Source of the DNA: Asterionellopsis glacialis
Lineage: Eukaryota > Bacillariophyta > Plagiogrammaphyceae > Rhaphoneidales > Asterionellopsidaceae
Assembly: GCA_014885115.2 (NCBI GenBank)
Contig: WKLE02001195.1
Location: forward strand, 27,070 to 91,069
Direction of reading: 5' to 3'
DNA: 64,000 nucleotides
Shown: positions 30,520 to 41,607 of the stretch, one piece after another
Layout of the letters: each line of letters begins with the position of its first letter
How positions within the stretch are numbered: the stretch's first letter is position 1
Program-made: the position numbers and the translations under genes
The notes under the pieces: model-generated
The model's input: only the letters and a program-made list of their open reading frames with translations
Told to the model about the DNA's origin: nothing
Database searches by the model: none

Positions 30520-31570
30520 CTTGTGGAAGAATTTTATTTTTAAAAATTGTGGACATATCGACGATCTGACGAGCTCTAAAGTTCTTCGTAGTAAGTTTCT
30601 ATTGTTTTTATTAACCCCTGAACCTTGTAGTTTCTTTAGACTCTTTTAATCTGTAAAAAAAGGGGATTCCTTGTCATGAAGAGTAATAAGGCAATTCGAA
30701 TTTCGAACAGACCGCTTATCTGTAACCACAAAAATTTTGACTGCGCACCTGCATGTTTAGATGGTACATAACCAAATTCGACCTGAGCCAACCCATCTCA
30801 GGTGGTCTCATAACCAATTAAATAACCCGGAAAATGAGTTTAGGATTTGGACTTGAGTCGGCGTAGAAAACATGCACTCTTATTTAATATATTAATAGGA
30901 CTAGAGAGTACTCGAAATAAACACTGTACGCAGGATGCCCAGAACTATCTTCTCTATCGGCGCTTTTAACCTGTTCATCTGAAAGAAGCCTTTCCAATTT
31001 ATCGTTGTCTCTTACAGCATCTTGGTCTTACAAATTGCTTTGTCAAGTATTCCAGAGCATCAGAGACACTCTTCAAAAATGACTTCAAAAAATGAAGTAG
31101 ATATTTCGAATGCAGCACAGACATTTATTGTCAACAAAATGCAAAGAACAGATCTTTCGACTTCAACACCTGAATTTTCTACAAAATGAAGAAGGAAAGA
31201 TTTCACTGTGCGCAGCATCATGGATACCAAAGAGAAACATAGCATTCTAATATACACGTGATATTTTGAAATCACTATTTCAGATCATATAAGGTCTTTA
31301 GAGTATGCAATTAATTTTGTTTCGTAGTAATAAAACGGAAAGTTAAGAAAAAGGTATTTGGTTTGGTACATTGAGCAAAGGGCACAATTCCAAATAATTA
31401 TAATCGTTCCGTTACATGATTGATTCCTTCACAATTGGAAGATGCATACATATTTCCACTTAAAAATCCGGGAACTGTTAGTTCGACTAGGTTGGCTATT
31501 GCCTGGACTTCAATAAATACTGTAGGATGATCTTCGATCAAAGTGCTTGGAGCTGTTGGTTCTAGCTTGA
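30520..31570. other. Intergenic
   Basis: Promoter of the Nudix-methyltransferase gene followed by 3' flank of a small ORF. The minus frame 31060-31275 is not persuasive. Two imperfect copies of TATTGCCTGGA in similar context lie at about 31499 and 31572. Confidence 0.4.
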
Positions 31571-31852
31571 CTATTGCCTGGAAGCTCCATGCATTCGCGT
31601 ATGAGAAGACCTTCTATTGAAACTCAGTGGTTGATGGAAATGAGAGGTATCTGTATCCGTGTTGTCCATGATTCTCAGAGCAGATTCTAAAACGGATGCA
31701 AGGTGTAGGCGCCTCTCTTCTGGAGAAAGTTGTGCGCTTGCTCTTCTTGTTGATGAATTTGATCTCATTTTCGGTAGGGACTTGTTTCTCATTACAGACA
31801 TTAATGGTGCAGCGGCTCCAAGAGCTAGGGGTGACTTGTCAATGTTCTCCAT
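31571..31852 (-). CDS. Hypothetical small basic protein
   Basis: 93 residues from the ATG at 31852. It is Ser/Arg-rich, with a central charged helix-like stretch LSPEERRLHLASVLESALRIMD between low-complexity flanks. No family recognised, no signal peptide or membrane segment. The composition and the helix make it more protein-like than the surrounding random frames, but no splice evidence or homologue is visible. Could be a genuine short gene or chance. Confidence 0.4.
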   Translation of the reverse strand: MENIDKSPLALGAAAPLMSVMRNKSLPKMRSNSSTRRASAQLSPEERRLHLASVLESALRIMDNTDTDTSHFHQPLSFNRRSSHTRMHGASRQ

Positions 31853-33407
31853 ATTTTGTTAGTGTGAACTAATGGGAATGTGCGAAAATTGTGTGGTGAT
31901 TTAGGGATTTTTCTCTTGAAAGTAAATCGGGCTTTCGACCGTTGACACGGTTTTTTATTTATAATAATAATTATTTCCTGGCTCTACCGGTACTTGCATC
32001 TCGAATCCACGAATACCGCCGATCCACGCGTATAAAAGTGACTTTAAGGATGACCATCCAACGTAGAAAGTAATGACGTGATTCCTTGGTTCACGGGATT
32101 TATTTCTCTAAAGTACTGTAACTGTACCTTTATTATGAGAGGGACAGGTACAGTACACTGATGATTACTGGCTGGTATTACCAATCATCGCCGATCATTT
32201 ATAAATAATCTTTTTGATGTCTTACTTATTTAACATGACCCTGTATTTTAGTAAGAATGAAAGTGTACAGAGGTTTAACTGGTAATGGTACCAGTCGTGC
32301 AAAGTCTTCTCGAACCTGTATGCAGTATTTGTATAGCCCTTTCGATAGAAGAAACGAAGATACTGTTTTTTAAAAGAGCCAATGCCAGTGGAAGGATAAT
32401 CGCTTGAAATCTCATTACTCATTACCTGTACTGTACATATCTTTGTTATATAAAAGCATGGTTTTGTTCACAAGACAATCAATACAATTCCACCACTACA
32501 GTAAGAACACGTCATTCAGCATCAGAATCGTAGGTCCTAGAGTCCTTCAACAAGTGTATTAGTAGGAGATAGAGAAGCTGGTTCAACGACATCAATCTGT
32601 GTATCATTGTGGCTTCCTATTCTAATCGGTGTTAACGTTTTATGCTGCATGAAAGCTCCATCGAACTGACCACGCACTTTAAAAGGATGTGTGCTTGAAA
32701 AACAAAGCAGCTACTATAATACTCACATTACACCAAGTAACGGTCGTGAATAATTAATATCTTTGTTATTGTTGAATTTTTTAGTATCAAGTATGTTGGA
32801 CTCTAGGACCTCGATTCCTTCTGATGCTCGACCGGCACTCGTTTTCAGGGCTGTTTGTGAGAGGGATCAATTGACTTTCACGTAAATCTAGACCAGAAGT
32901 AGGACCTGCAGAAGTCAAGAGAGCAGCTGGGGGATCCTGACACGTACGAAAAAGCGAATCTGAGAGAAAGTACTTTAAATAGCTACCGGTACTGCATAGG
33001 GTTTTCGCTTTTATGGAAAAGAGGTGTTTCCTGGCATGCAAAAGGTATTCAAAAGAATATCGCCTGGTTGGCTTTTCCGAGGTGTTTTTGTGTGTCGTGC
33101 TGAGTGGACTCACGTATATTAAAAAATAATACAATCGATCGATAAAAAACAATAATATCCAGAGTACCTGTAATGGTACGGTCCCCCATTATTAAAAGTG
33201 TTTCGTTTTGATTTATTTTTCTGTCGTGTTACTCTGTGATATTGTGTATGAATGAAGAGGAGTTGGATCAAGCTAGACTAGAGGACCCTCTCTAGTAGTA
33301 AGTAAATACCTGAATGCAGAAGATTGCAGCCAAGTTCGTAGTAGAAAGTACAGTTATCTACCATGTATGATAAAAGTGGGACCCTACTTATGATTCTATG
33401 ATATTTA
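31853..33407. other. Intergenic with coding-like fragments and an inverted repeat
   Basis: On the minus strand, 32711-32537 reads CFSSTHPFKVRGQFDGAF and on through IRIGSHNDTQIDVVEP to a stop at 32537. 32970-32793 reads CQDPPAALLTSAGPTSGLD then LRESQLIPLTNSPENECR. Both look like translated sequence but have no start and no recognised family. Copies of GGACTCTAGGACCT in opposite orientation lie at 32531-32544 and 32799-32812. This may be a decayed or rearranged small gene. Confidence 0.35.
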
Positions 33408-34478
33408 CTAGTTCTCACGCTTCCCATAAGGATTTAAAAACAAGGGGTGTATACTTTCTGCACTATCCGAAGTGTGACAACTTTCATCCATAATGAGTTC
33501 ACAGTATCCCTTGCAATAAGACCTTAAAACTTTATCAAATATTGGAAAATCCATTCGTTTCAATGGTAGTTCTTCCACAAGACCACCAGAAGGATGATAT
33601 ATATGACCAAATGGTATACTTGGAACGTCTAATCCTTGATGTATGTTTGCATTTTTATCGGTAATTGGAACTTCTACAAATTTGATTTCATTTTTGAACT
33701 CTTTTGCCAAACGATAATAAAATGGCGCCACAGCACGACATGCCTGATATTTTGTCGGTGCAATGACAGAGCAATCCCAAGAAACACATAAAGCAAGTGA
33801 GTTAAACGTATGTAGACAAGGGATATCCCAACCAAGTCAAATCGACACATTGCATCATGAGGATCGTAATGTATGGAAAAACGTATTTCTCAAAGTTCAA
33901 TCCAATCCAAAAAGCAACTCATGCTTCATGCAAATATATAGTTACTAGGAAAAAGTGATCAAAAAATACACAGCTTCGAAAGAACGCACCTTGCACCATT
34001 CAGCATAAAATCGCACAACAACTATTTTGTCATGTTCGTCTCCAACTTCTCTCTTATATTCTTGAAGAGTATGCACCGTGTGAATGTAGGATGGTTTGTC
34101 ACCACCAATTTTCTTCTTTTTCTTTTCGATAGGTTGACGGCGACCGTTCTTTTTGGAGCTCAATGATGACTTGAGATGATTATTCTGTCCATCCAATGCT
34201 AATTTCCTCATGCGTTGTTCAAAAGAAGATGATGATGATGAATCCTCAGCTGGTTTTTTATTCACCATATCAGGAGAAACATAATGTCTAAATGTGTTGA
34301 CACTATTGGAATAACTGTTTCTACACCTGTTCATTGGTGTGAAGGATTCAACACTCGTTAGGGTTGTCCAAGAAACCAAAATGATGAGCCACATGCCAAT
34401 GACGATTTTGCTAGATAAAACACTAAAATGGTCATGAGACGGCATGATGCGACGATCGCTAGTCTCTAGTTTTTTCAT
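33408..34478 (-). CDS. Thioredoxin-like protein with WCKAC site, plastid leader, two exons
   Basis: Exon 1 ends at 33990 and exon 2 is 33743-33408; the GT-AG intron splits the active site, and splicing gives FYAEWCK-ACRAVAPFYYRLA. Starts at 34478 or 34445 give 274 or 263 residues. The leader has a hydrophobic stretch (IVIGMWLIILVSWTTLTSVE) followed by SFTPM, a plastid-type motif, then a Ser/Lys-rich linker. The thioredoxin fold covers about 120 residues: HTLQEYKREV, VVVRFYAEWCKACR, FVEVPITDKNANIHQGLDVPSIPFGHIYHP with the cis-Pro in SIPF. Site WCKAC differs from the classical WCGPC, as in atypical plastid thioredoxins (ACHT-like), so a less reducing, regulatory role is inferred. The C-terminal 40 residues contain extra cysteines (YCKGYC). 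Confidence 0.8.
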
Positions 34479-35549
34479 TCCCCTCTCTACCTTTCTGTTC
34501 GGAATGATAATCCCAATAGTGAATTCTGTGGTATACTATAGTTTTTCGTCAACGTTTTCATTACTCGTGCTATCTATGAATATAATATGCAAAGAGAGAT
34601 TGCGACAAGATTCAGATGATTGTTCTCGTGTACGACTACACTAGAGACTTTTTCTTTCAGCAGTGGTTGTCGCCAATGCTTGAAATAGCCAACCAGGAAT
34701 TATGATATCAGTACAAGAGCAACAGTTGCCGTCTCCGACCAACCAATTCTTCTACGACAGATGCTTGTGGCTGTGAAAGAACAGAATGTTTACAAGCCGT
34801 CAATGCATGCAATCTGCACTGGCAATCTGTCGGAGGCCGGACTTGAAGTATGATGGCTCGTGGACGAATACATAAATTGTATTGGTGGATCGGCGACGTC
34901 TTCATTTTTTGAAAGTTCGGTCCGAACTGTGAAGTTCCGGCGATACCGTGTGTCAGAAAAGTTTCGAAAAAAATACTTAACAGTGTAAGCCTTAGTTTGA
35001 CATCTTATCCAATCAAATTCATTCGTTCGATTCCAGAAAAATAAAAAAGTGACAGATGTCTCGCTCAAAATCCATACCTATTATTCTTCCTCAACGGTAC
35101 TATACCGAGGTATGTACGTACCTTTTTTCTAGAGATGTCTGCCCAATCATACCCTTCATTGTTTTGGCACGACTTGAGTCGACAAGTTCGACTTGTCTGT
35201 GCTGCACGGCGTCAAACTGAAAAAAGCTGACGTCTTTTTCTCCCTCTCTCTTTCATTCCGACCTCCAACCAACAGCTTTGTGACATGCAATGCATCTTCT
35301 CACACAGGACCTACTCCTGCCGTACTCGTACATCACGAGAAACGAGAGTTCACACACATTTTACAAGTTGTCTTGGACGATTGGGTTGTCATTAGACCGT
35401 CTCTATCAAGAAAAAAATATCGCGAAGGCAAATTTGAAAGTAGAATTGTTTAGAAACAAAGAAAACCACACACATCCATAGTTGGTAGAGCTCACGAGCA
35501 GTACCCACAACATAAATTCTTCAGTCTGACAACGGCCGTTTTTTTTTTC
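34479..35549. other. Intergenic, divergent promoters
   Basis: Spacer between the thioredoxin-like and FSH hydrolase genes. No convincing ORF (the frames at 34708-35068 minus and 35193-35481 plus look random). ACCGAGGTATGTACGTACC near 35103 is one of the GTAC-rich words common in this genome. Confidence 0.45.
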
Positions 35550-36350
35550 ATGTGGCTTTTCGTCCCATTGAAACTCATTGTATCTCCATTGTTATTGTTG
35601 CTTTCCATGTCTTCCAGCAGTAGCAAGCAGAATAATAACAATAAAAACAACAACGATCAAACGAAAGCAATGGATAAATTGAGAATTTTGTGCTTGCATG
35701 GCAAGACCCAGTCTGGTGCGATTTTTCGGAATAAAATTGCAGGTGCACGTCGTAAACTGGAACGTCCCTATGAATTGCATTTTTTAGATGGTCCAATTCT
35801 ACTTGACCAGGATGGTGTAGGAATGGCGAGCAGTAGTAGTAACAAACAAGATGAGACAGCGGAAGCCTCCCCTCCGTTAAAGACGTATGCTTGGTGGTTA
35901 CGTGATGAAAATGGACAACACATTCATGTCCGTGAAGCATTTGAATATATTCAAAAGGAAACCAAAGGGCAACAATATGATGCCATCCTTGGTTTTTCAC
36001 AGGGTGGGACAGTAGCAACCTGTGTAGCATTAGCAGGAATCATACCGGGGATTCGCGCAGTGGTAACAGCTGGTGCCCCCTATGTGGAAGAAACATTTGA
36101 AATCGCACAAGAATTTAAACCAAATCCAAATCAACAAGATGGGTTACAAATACCGAAATTTCATTTAGCAGGGGAAACAGATGCAATGATATCAGTAGAT
36201 TCTACAAAGGCATTGTGCGATAATGGTGGTAACGGCATTTTACAAGTTCATGAACAAGGTCATTTGTTTCCCACACGAGCTGCCATTGTCAATCGTGTAC
36301 TTGAGTTTTTGGAAGAAGCATTAGTGGAAGAGAAGATGCAAGAATCATAA
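35550..36350 (+). CDS. FSH-family serine hydrolase (OVCA2/FSH1-like)
   Basis: Single exon, 266 residues from 35550; internal starts at Met20 or Met41 are possible and would remove the hydrophobic leader MWLFVPLKLIVSPLLLLLS. The alpha/beta-hydrolase core begins KLRILCLHGKTQSGAIFR, typical of the FSH (DUF341) family. Catalytic triad: S150 in GFSQGG, D211 in GETDAMIS and H238 in HEQGHLFP. Family members are small carboxylesterases (yeast Fsh1, human OVCA2) acting on long-chain esters; the natural substrate is uncertain. If the first Met is used, the protein would enter the secretory pathway. The Ser/Asn-rich stretch 20-40 is low complexity and may be an untranslated leader. Confidence 0.85.
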   Translation: MWLFVPLKLIVSPLLLLLSMSSSSSKQNNNNKNNNDQTKAMDKLRILCLHGKTQSGAIFRNKIAGARRKLERPYELHFLDGPILLDQDGVGMASSSSNKQDETAEASPPLKTYAWWLRDENGQHIHVREAFEYIQKETKGQQYDAILGFSQGGTVATCVALAGIIPGIRAVVTAGAPYVEETFEIAQEFKPNPNQQDGLQIPKFHLAGETDAMISVDSTKALCDNGGNGILQVHEQGHLFPTRAAIVNRVLEFLEEALVEEKMQES

Positions 36351-37063
36351 CAATAGATGTATAGCATTTTGATGATGGTGGTGATGGAAGAAAGAATGGC
36401 TTTGTCATCACATACCATGCACACTCCATCCGGTAAAGCGCTTGAGCTAAAACATGGAGCTCTGAATTTTTGCTTTGTTGTACGCCCGCATTTTTTCGCT
36501 AGGCCATTTCTACAAATATACAAAGCACAGAACAGCCATGCGTTATCGACCATTCTTTTTTATTCTAATCGAAAACGGTCGTTATGTATCCTGAATGTTG
36601 GAAATCAACGGAGTAATTTTGCTAATTTTTAGACAATCCATGTTTTGTGAACGGGAACCTTTAATACTCAATTTTGTGAGAAACGCATTATTCTGTGTAA
36701 TAAAGGTCTTGACTATTCTTAGATTATGGAGAGTGTTTATATTTTACCATCTTTTGTGTTCGTTTCGGATTGTGTAGTTTACTAGCTAGAGTAATCATTT
36801 CAGTCGTGATTGCGGCCCGTTAGATGCGTTGAATGCTACTATAAGTAAGATTCAATCACGTGGGTTCATTTTCAACTAATTGTTTATAATATTGCACATG
36901 ATACGGGACTCGATGCTCGCCTAATTTTCTATTCATGTGCCATAGTGTATGTATTCAAATGCAGCCCATTTTAAAAAGTTGTTGTTCTTTCTATAGGGAA
37001 GATATCAGATAGTGATGGCATAAGATCTTGGGGAAAAGAAGAAAAAAACGACCAAAACGAAAA
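36351..37063. other. Intergenic
   Basis: AT-rich spacer between two plus-strand genes; no supported feature. Confidence 0.4.
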
Positions 37064-37699
37064 ATGATCAAGAAGCGGCTATGTTCGAGTCGCAATCGCA
37101 ATGATCCAGCACCAGATGCATTTGCTCCTCAGCATGGAGATCATGATTATAACCAAACTCTTAAAGATTTATACAAAACAGCTCATCATAACAAAACTGC
37201 AGTTGTAAACCAAGCTAATCAAGTACAAGAGAATTATGACCAATTTCAGTTGCATCAAGGCACCTACTACAGCAGCACTGACCACAAAAAGAAAACGTTC
37301 ACAGCCACGATGAAAGGTCCTAGTATTCTTTTTTGTGGCTGTGCGAACATGAATAAGTCCAAAAGTGGCAATCGTCATCGTATGTATTCTTCAGGTTGTA
37401 TTTCAGAAACATCATCTGATACAGGAGGTGATACATCTTCTGAAACACCTATACTTTTTGAAACGGATGAAAATGAAGGACTTTTGGATCCCTATAGATT
37501 ATCATCTTACAATATGTTGGCTCGGATGTCTGGATCATTGAAATCTTTGAAACAGCGAACTCAGCATGTACTCTGTCAAAGCACAGCGCCTGCACCGATA
37601 TTTACAGCTGGAAAGAAGAAGAAGCAGGATCAACGCTTGAGACGTCAATTTAATCAGAGACGTGTTGAAGATCGTGCTGGGGCATTTCCAAGTTTATGA
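37064..37699 (+). CDS. Hypothetical protein, basic N-terminus
   Basis: 211 residues from the first ATG at 37064; the open frame continues upstream without ATG to about 37028, so a further 5' exon cannot be excluded. The N-terminus MIKKRLCSSRNRNDP is basic. The middle contains HHNKTAVVNQANQVQENYDQF, the core GPSILFCGCANMNKSKSG with three closely spaced cysteines or polar residues, then a Ser/Thr/Glu stretch (SETSSDTGGDTSSETP). The tail is basic and includes KKKKQDQRLRRQFNQRR. No domain recognised. Codon use and length suggest a real gene, perhaps a diatom-specific regulatory protein; that is inference. Confidence 0.55.
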   Translation: MIKKRLCSSRNRNDPAPDAFAPQHGDHDYNQTLKDLYKTAHHNKTAVVNQANQVQENYDQFQLHQGTYYSSTDHKKKTFTATMKGPSILFCGCANMNKSKSGNRHRMYSSGCISETSSDTGGDTSSETPILFETDENEGLLDPYRLSSYNMLARMSGSLKSLKQRTQHVLCQSTAPAPIFTAGKKKKQDQRLRRQFNQRRVEDRAGAFPSL

Positions 37700-37887
37700 A
37701 ACTGGAAAAACATACCCGACTTGGTGAGAGATAGAAGGCCCGTGTGGATTTTTGTTTTTCAATGATATAATTATCCATTCTGGTGTTATTTTTGTCAAGA
37801 AGAGACATGTGCACACTATAAGACTAGAGAATACTTAGAAGATAAATTGTGTTGTAATACTTCAAACTTATTTGCATGGTCTATTTT

Positions 37888-38841
37888 CTAAATACTAAAT
37901 CTCTGCCTTCTAACAACTTTTCCACCGCCTTCAGTTTCTGTAACTTCAACTACCTCGGAAGAAGAGGAAGACGATGACGGTAATGATGATTCTGTAGTTT
38001 CATTTGTTGCGGCTAGTTGAGTCAATAATTTTTCAGGTGAAGAAGATAATAACATTTGCTCTTCCATCGACTTTCTTTCCATTTCACTTTTTAGTTCGTC
38101 AACTATCTTCACTTTTCTTTGTTCTTCGCTTAATCCTGAATCACCAATTCGATTTTGCAAAATGGTTCGAATAGCAGGTTTCAGTTTTTCCATTATGGAG
38201 TCCTTATTGTTGGCAGTAATATTTACAATCTTAGTTGATCGCGATAGTCCCCATATACTACTGGTACTGGACCCATCAGTTTCACTTTTGCTCGTCAGTG
38301 CTTCTACACATTCCTTGGCAACACTTTGTACAAATTCTTCATCCGTTAAAGATTGGAGTGTTTGTTGTGTTTGTTCTAATTGTGTTTCTGACTTTTGTAA
38401 CTTTTCTTCCAGCTTACGTCCAGCTTGTCTCATCCCTACAATTTGATGTGCAAATATGACACAAACAAATGAGACACCAATATTCAACAGTTGCGATTTG
38501 TTTGTCTTTAAGAATTTTGCAAATCCTGAACCGAAGCCAGCAGCCTGTTCCTCTGCACGACGCTTTGCATTGGCAGATAACAAATCATTCAGTTCTGCAT
38601 GCAATTGTTCAGCACGCTTCGCTTTTTCTTCCATGATGCTCATGTTAGGCTTAATAGTCAGTGGCTGTTGCCCTTGTTGTGGTGGTGGTAGTGATTTGTC
38701 GGTTGGCTTTTTACTGTCATTACCTGTCATCCATCTCTTTTGTAGGGTGCGACTTTGATGTTCTTTACAGCCGTTTCCAACATGAATATTTTTTGGTAAA
38801 AATGCAACACGTGTTGCAGTTCTTACTGCAGAGGATCTCAT
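37888..38841 (-). CDS. Hypothetical mitochondrial membrane coiled-coil protein
   Basis: Single exon, 317 residues. The N-terminus (MRSSAVRTATRVAFLPKN, then RTLQKRWMTG) is Arg/Ser/Thr-rich without acids, fitting a mitochondrial presequence. A helical region (EEKAKRAEQLHAELNDLLSA) precedes a single membrane helix, LLNIGVSFVCVIFAHQIVG. Next comes a coiled coil, GRKLEEKLQKSETQLEQTQQ, and a further charged helical part. The tail is Ser/Glu-rich and ends VVRRQRFSI. A one-helix inner-membrane protein with a coiled-coil domain is inferred; no family recognised. Confidence 0.65.
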   Translation of the reverse strand: MRSSAVRTATRVAFLPKNIHVGNGCKEHQSRTLQKRWMTGNDSKKPTDKSLPPPQQGQQPLTIKPNMSIMEEKAKRAEQLHAELNDLLSANAKRRAEEQAAGFGSGFAKFLKTNKSQLLNIGVSFVCVIFAHQIVGMRQAGRKLEEKLQKSETQLEQTQQTLQSLTDEEFVQSVAKECVEALTSKSETDGSSTSSIWGLSRSTKIVNITANNKDSIMEKLKPAIRTILQNRIGDSGLSEEQRKVKIVDELKSEMERKSMEEQMLLSSSPEKLLTQLAATNETTESSLPSSSSSSSEVVEVTETEGGGKVVRRQRFSI

Positions 38842-39765
38842 TGTTTCAGGTCTCCGTTTCAGCCAACAATGACAATGTCAAGAACGGTCAATCTAGGACC
38901 TCTAGAGTGTTCTTTGTTGAGCTGGTTGGTGGATCTCGTTGATGCAATGATTCATGGCGGGATACGGCTCTGTCTAGAGTGGTCCTCCCTAAAGGACCTA
39001 ATATTTTATTAGTAAGAAGTAGTCTAGTCCTCTGACAGACAGTCGGTCCCACGTATTTCTACGATGATCGATGATACTATGCTACCAGCGGTATCTGCAT
39101 CAGGTTGTTTCTGCAGTAGTGGGGCTTTCGATCACTTCTTGGAGCAAGGTTTGGAGGGAGTGACTCAGAAGGCAGACGGACGGATTCATGAGGTATGGTA
39201 CTCTAGAGTACGAGTACCAATCGCGCGATGGCTCGTAAGTCATCAAGAACGAAGGGGCAACGCGAGGCGGAGAGATCTCAAGATCTGTACCGGTACCTCT
39301 GGTACCTCTTCACCGGTACCTGGTAGGTCATACAGTACCTGGTACCGGTACCTGTACAGGTAGGACCTTGGGACCAGAGATCCACCCTATCGAGAGCTCG
39401 CCATATGTCTGTACCCCGTACGTAGTTACCGGTACCACTACCCCCATGAACAACAGGACTAGAGCTACCGTAGGACCTACGTAGGACCTCGAATCAGGCC
39501 TCTACTAACTATGTGATACCGGTAGGACCTACCGTACGGTAGTCCTCGAGACTAGAGAGGACTAGTAAATACCTCAAGAGTAACTCCTACTTCCTTCGTG
39601 ATGCTAAATTCTGAAATTTTAGAATCTGTATATTTTTAGAATTATATTCTTGTTTACAAAAGTTCTTTAAAAGCATTCACATATATTGCATACCACAAGT
39701 ATTCTCTCTCTTTCTCTTTCTTCATTTTAAAAGTCTCTTTTTTTTTCTCTCTCTCTATGTCTGTT
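38842..39765. repeat. Intergenic block dense in GGTACC, ACCTGG and CTAGAG words
   Basis: Between 38890 and 39570 the spacer is built largely from short palindromic words: GGTACC and ACCGGTACC (39285-39350 especially), TAGGACCTAC, CTCTAGAG and GTACGTAC. No true tandem period. The plus frame at 39064-39363 runs through it but has no protein character. A CT-rich microsatellite follows at 39703-39757. Confidence 0.6.
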
Positions 39766-41607
39766 TTACAACGACATTCTTTGTTTTACCTTACCAATAG
39801 CATAATCTCTTTGTATCGTTTTTTCAACTTCACGCTCTAATGCCAAATATAGAGCTTGTGATGATGGGCGAGATGTTGGATCTGGATTCCAACTACATCG
39901 AGTTATATGACTTAGAACATGTGACCATGTATTATCTAGTAGTGGACGTTCATTCTGCATTACGACACGATCATAATGCATAGCTCTTGTATATCCATCA
40001 AAGGGTTCTTCAAATGTCCGTACCCTCCACAACAATATAGAAAAACTATATACATCTGCACTTAACCCATATGGCTTCTCCATGGCAACTTCTGGTGCCA
40101 TATACCGTCTTGAACCTACAGCACCACCAGACATTAAATCATTAGATCTTCCACTTGAAGCATTTTCTAATTCCTTGATTAAACCAAAATCAAACAACTT
40201 CACATTACCTCTCATGTCAAAACCAACATTGTCTGGTTTCAAATCACGAAAGATTACATTAAATTTATGTAAATGTGCTAGTGCAGAGCACACTTTCAAT
40301 GTTATACGTAATCGTTCGCCCTCTGATAAATCTTGCGCAGATAGTGGCCTTTCCGTATCTGCTGCGCCACCAGCACCCGAAAGAAGATCTGAGATTGAAG
40401 ATCGACGCTTTAGCGTTACTTTTGCTTCACCGCCAGTTGACGATGATGCTTTTTTCCAGGTTTTAATACGGCTTTCCAATGTTTCCACAAGACGATCTAC
40501 AATTAGAAAGTATCCACCTTCTAATCCACTTGAAAAACCTTTATGGCCTGCTGCTGCTACACCATGTAAGCCAATGATGTTAGAATGTGGATATAGCGAG
40601 CTTAAATATGCGGTTTCAATCATAAGGTCTGCTGCACCACGACAAAATTTTTCAGGGTGACTCATACATTTTTTATTCAAGAATTTGATAGCATATGGTC
40701 CTTTCCCTTTCAATGCGGCTAGTTCTCGTCCTGGCTTTCCTTTCATTTTGCCACCACTAGGTTGTGTTTTCAAGGCCATAGAAGAGCGCGCGTGCTGTTC
40801 TTGTGGTGAATAATCAAAGCTAAATCTTTTATCTAACTTGATTTCATGAACACCATACACATCATTGAATCCACCTGATCCTAACAAGTCACCCAAGACA
40901 ATTTCTTCGCGTTTAAACTTTGGTAAAGATTCCATCATTTTTGGATCTAACAATCGTGAGTACGATGTCACCTTTTTCATAGTGCGAAATGCGTGTTTAC
41001 TTGCATAGGCCCATACTTCTCGTTGATCGACGGGTCTCGTAGTACTAGAGAAGGGAAACGTAACTGATTTTGTTGATGACGTTTTTCCTCCATCAGATAA
41101 TCTTCTTCGAGGGTTGCTATCTTTCGAGTGGTTACTATCTTTCGTCAAATGTTGTTTTGTGGTAGATGTTTCAAGGCATGTGAGTGAACTACTGCGTCGA
41201 GTTTTCATCCGAAGATTTGTCGTTGACATGGTCTTGTTGTTGGCAGAAGATGATGATTGACCGCCCGTGAGCGATGGGAGCGATTTTCTACGATGTGTTT
41301 CCATTGTCGCTGATCCTCTTCGAGGTTGCCTTGGTTCGGGAAGTACACGTGGTTCCATGTACCCATCATGATTAGAACGTGGATTATTCTTTGTCGCTAT
41401 CATCATTTTGTTGCCTTCGTGTGTTCGAAAATCGATTTTTTTCTCGACAATGATACCCTGACAATTAATGTTGGAAATACTAAGTTGATTTGTAGCAGTG
41501 GGATGTTTATTGGAACCAATATTTCTTGGTGATCTGTCGACCAATAAAGGATTCTCTCTACTCGAAAACATTTGTGCTTTATTTTTTAAGTTTGTTGACG
41601 TTGACAT
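39766..41607 (-). CDS. Protein kinase, stramenopile-type, FRD catalytic loop
   Basis: Single exon, 613 residues. Residues 1-230 are Ser/Arg/Lys-rich and likely disordered. The kinase domain, about 233-600, has glycine loop LGSGGFNDVYG, lysine K308 in YAIKFLNKK, helix-C E331, catalytic loop FRDLKPDNVGFD (D455, N460), DFG 473-475 and MAPEVA 503-508. All catalytic residues are present, so it should be active, but HRD is FRD, which is rare in animals yet seen in diatom kinases of this kind. Inserts of 35-45 residues lie before the VAIK lysine (HARSSMALKTQPSGGKMKG) and before the catalytic loop (KASSSTGGEAKVTLKRR...). It resembles tyrosine-kinase-like Ser/Thr kinases. Substrate unknown. Confidence 0.88.
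   Translation of the reverse strand: MSTSTNLKNKAQMFSSRENPLLVDRSPRNIGSNKHPTATNQLSISNINCQGIIVEKKIDFRTHEGNKMMIATKNNPRSNHDGYMEPRVLPEPRQPRRGSATMETHRRKSLPSLTGGQSSSSANNKTMSTTNLRMKTRRSSSLTCLETSTTKQHLTKDSNHSKDSNPRRRLSDGGKTSSTKSVTFPFSSTTRPVDQREVWAYASKHAFRTMKKVTSYSRLLDPKMMESLPKFKREEIVLGDLLGSGGFNDVYGVHEIKLDKRFSFDYSPQEQHARSSMALKTQPSGGKMKGKPGRELAALKGKGPYAIKFLNKKCMSHPEKFCRGAADLMIETAYLSSLYPHSNIIGLHGVAAAGHKGFSSGLEGGYFLIVDRLVETLESRIKTWKKASSSTGGEAKVTLKRRSSISDLLSGAGGAADTERPLSAQDLSEGERLRITLKVCSALAHLHKFNVIFRDLKPDNVGFDMRGNVKLFDFGLIKELENASSGRSNDLMSGGAVGSRRYMAPEVAMEKPYGLSADVYSFSILLWRVRTFEEPFDGYTRAMHYDRVVMQNERPLLDNTWSHVLSHITRCSWNPDPTSRPSSQALYLALEREVEKTIQRDYAIGKVKQRMSL

Noticed and set aside
35000..35040. TTCGATTCC resembling a tRNA T-loop
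   Set aside because: No acceptor, D or anticodon stems could be drawn around it. No tRNA or rRNA gene was found in the window.
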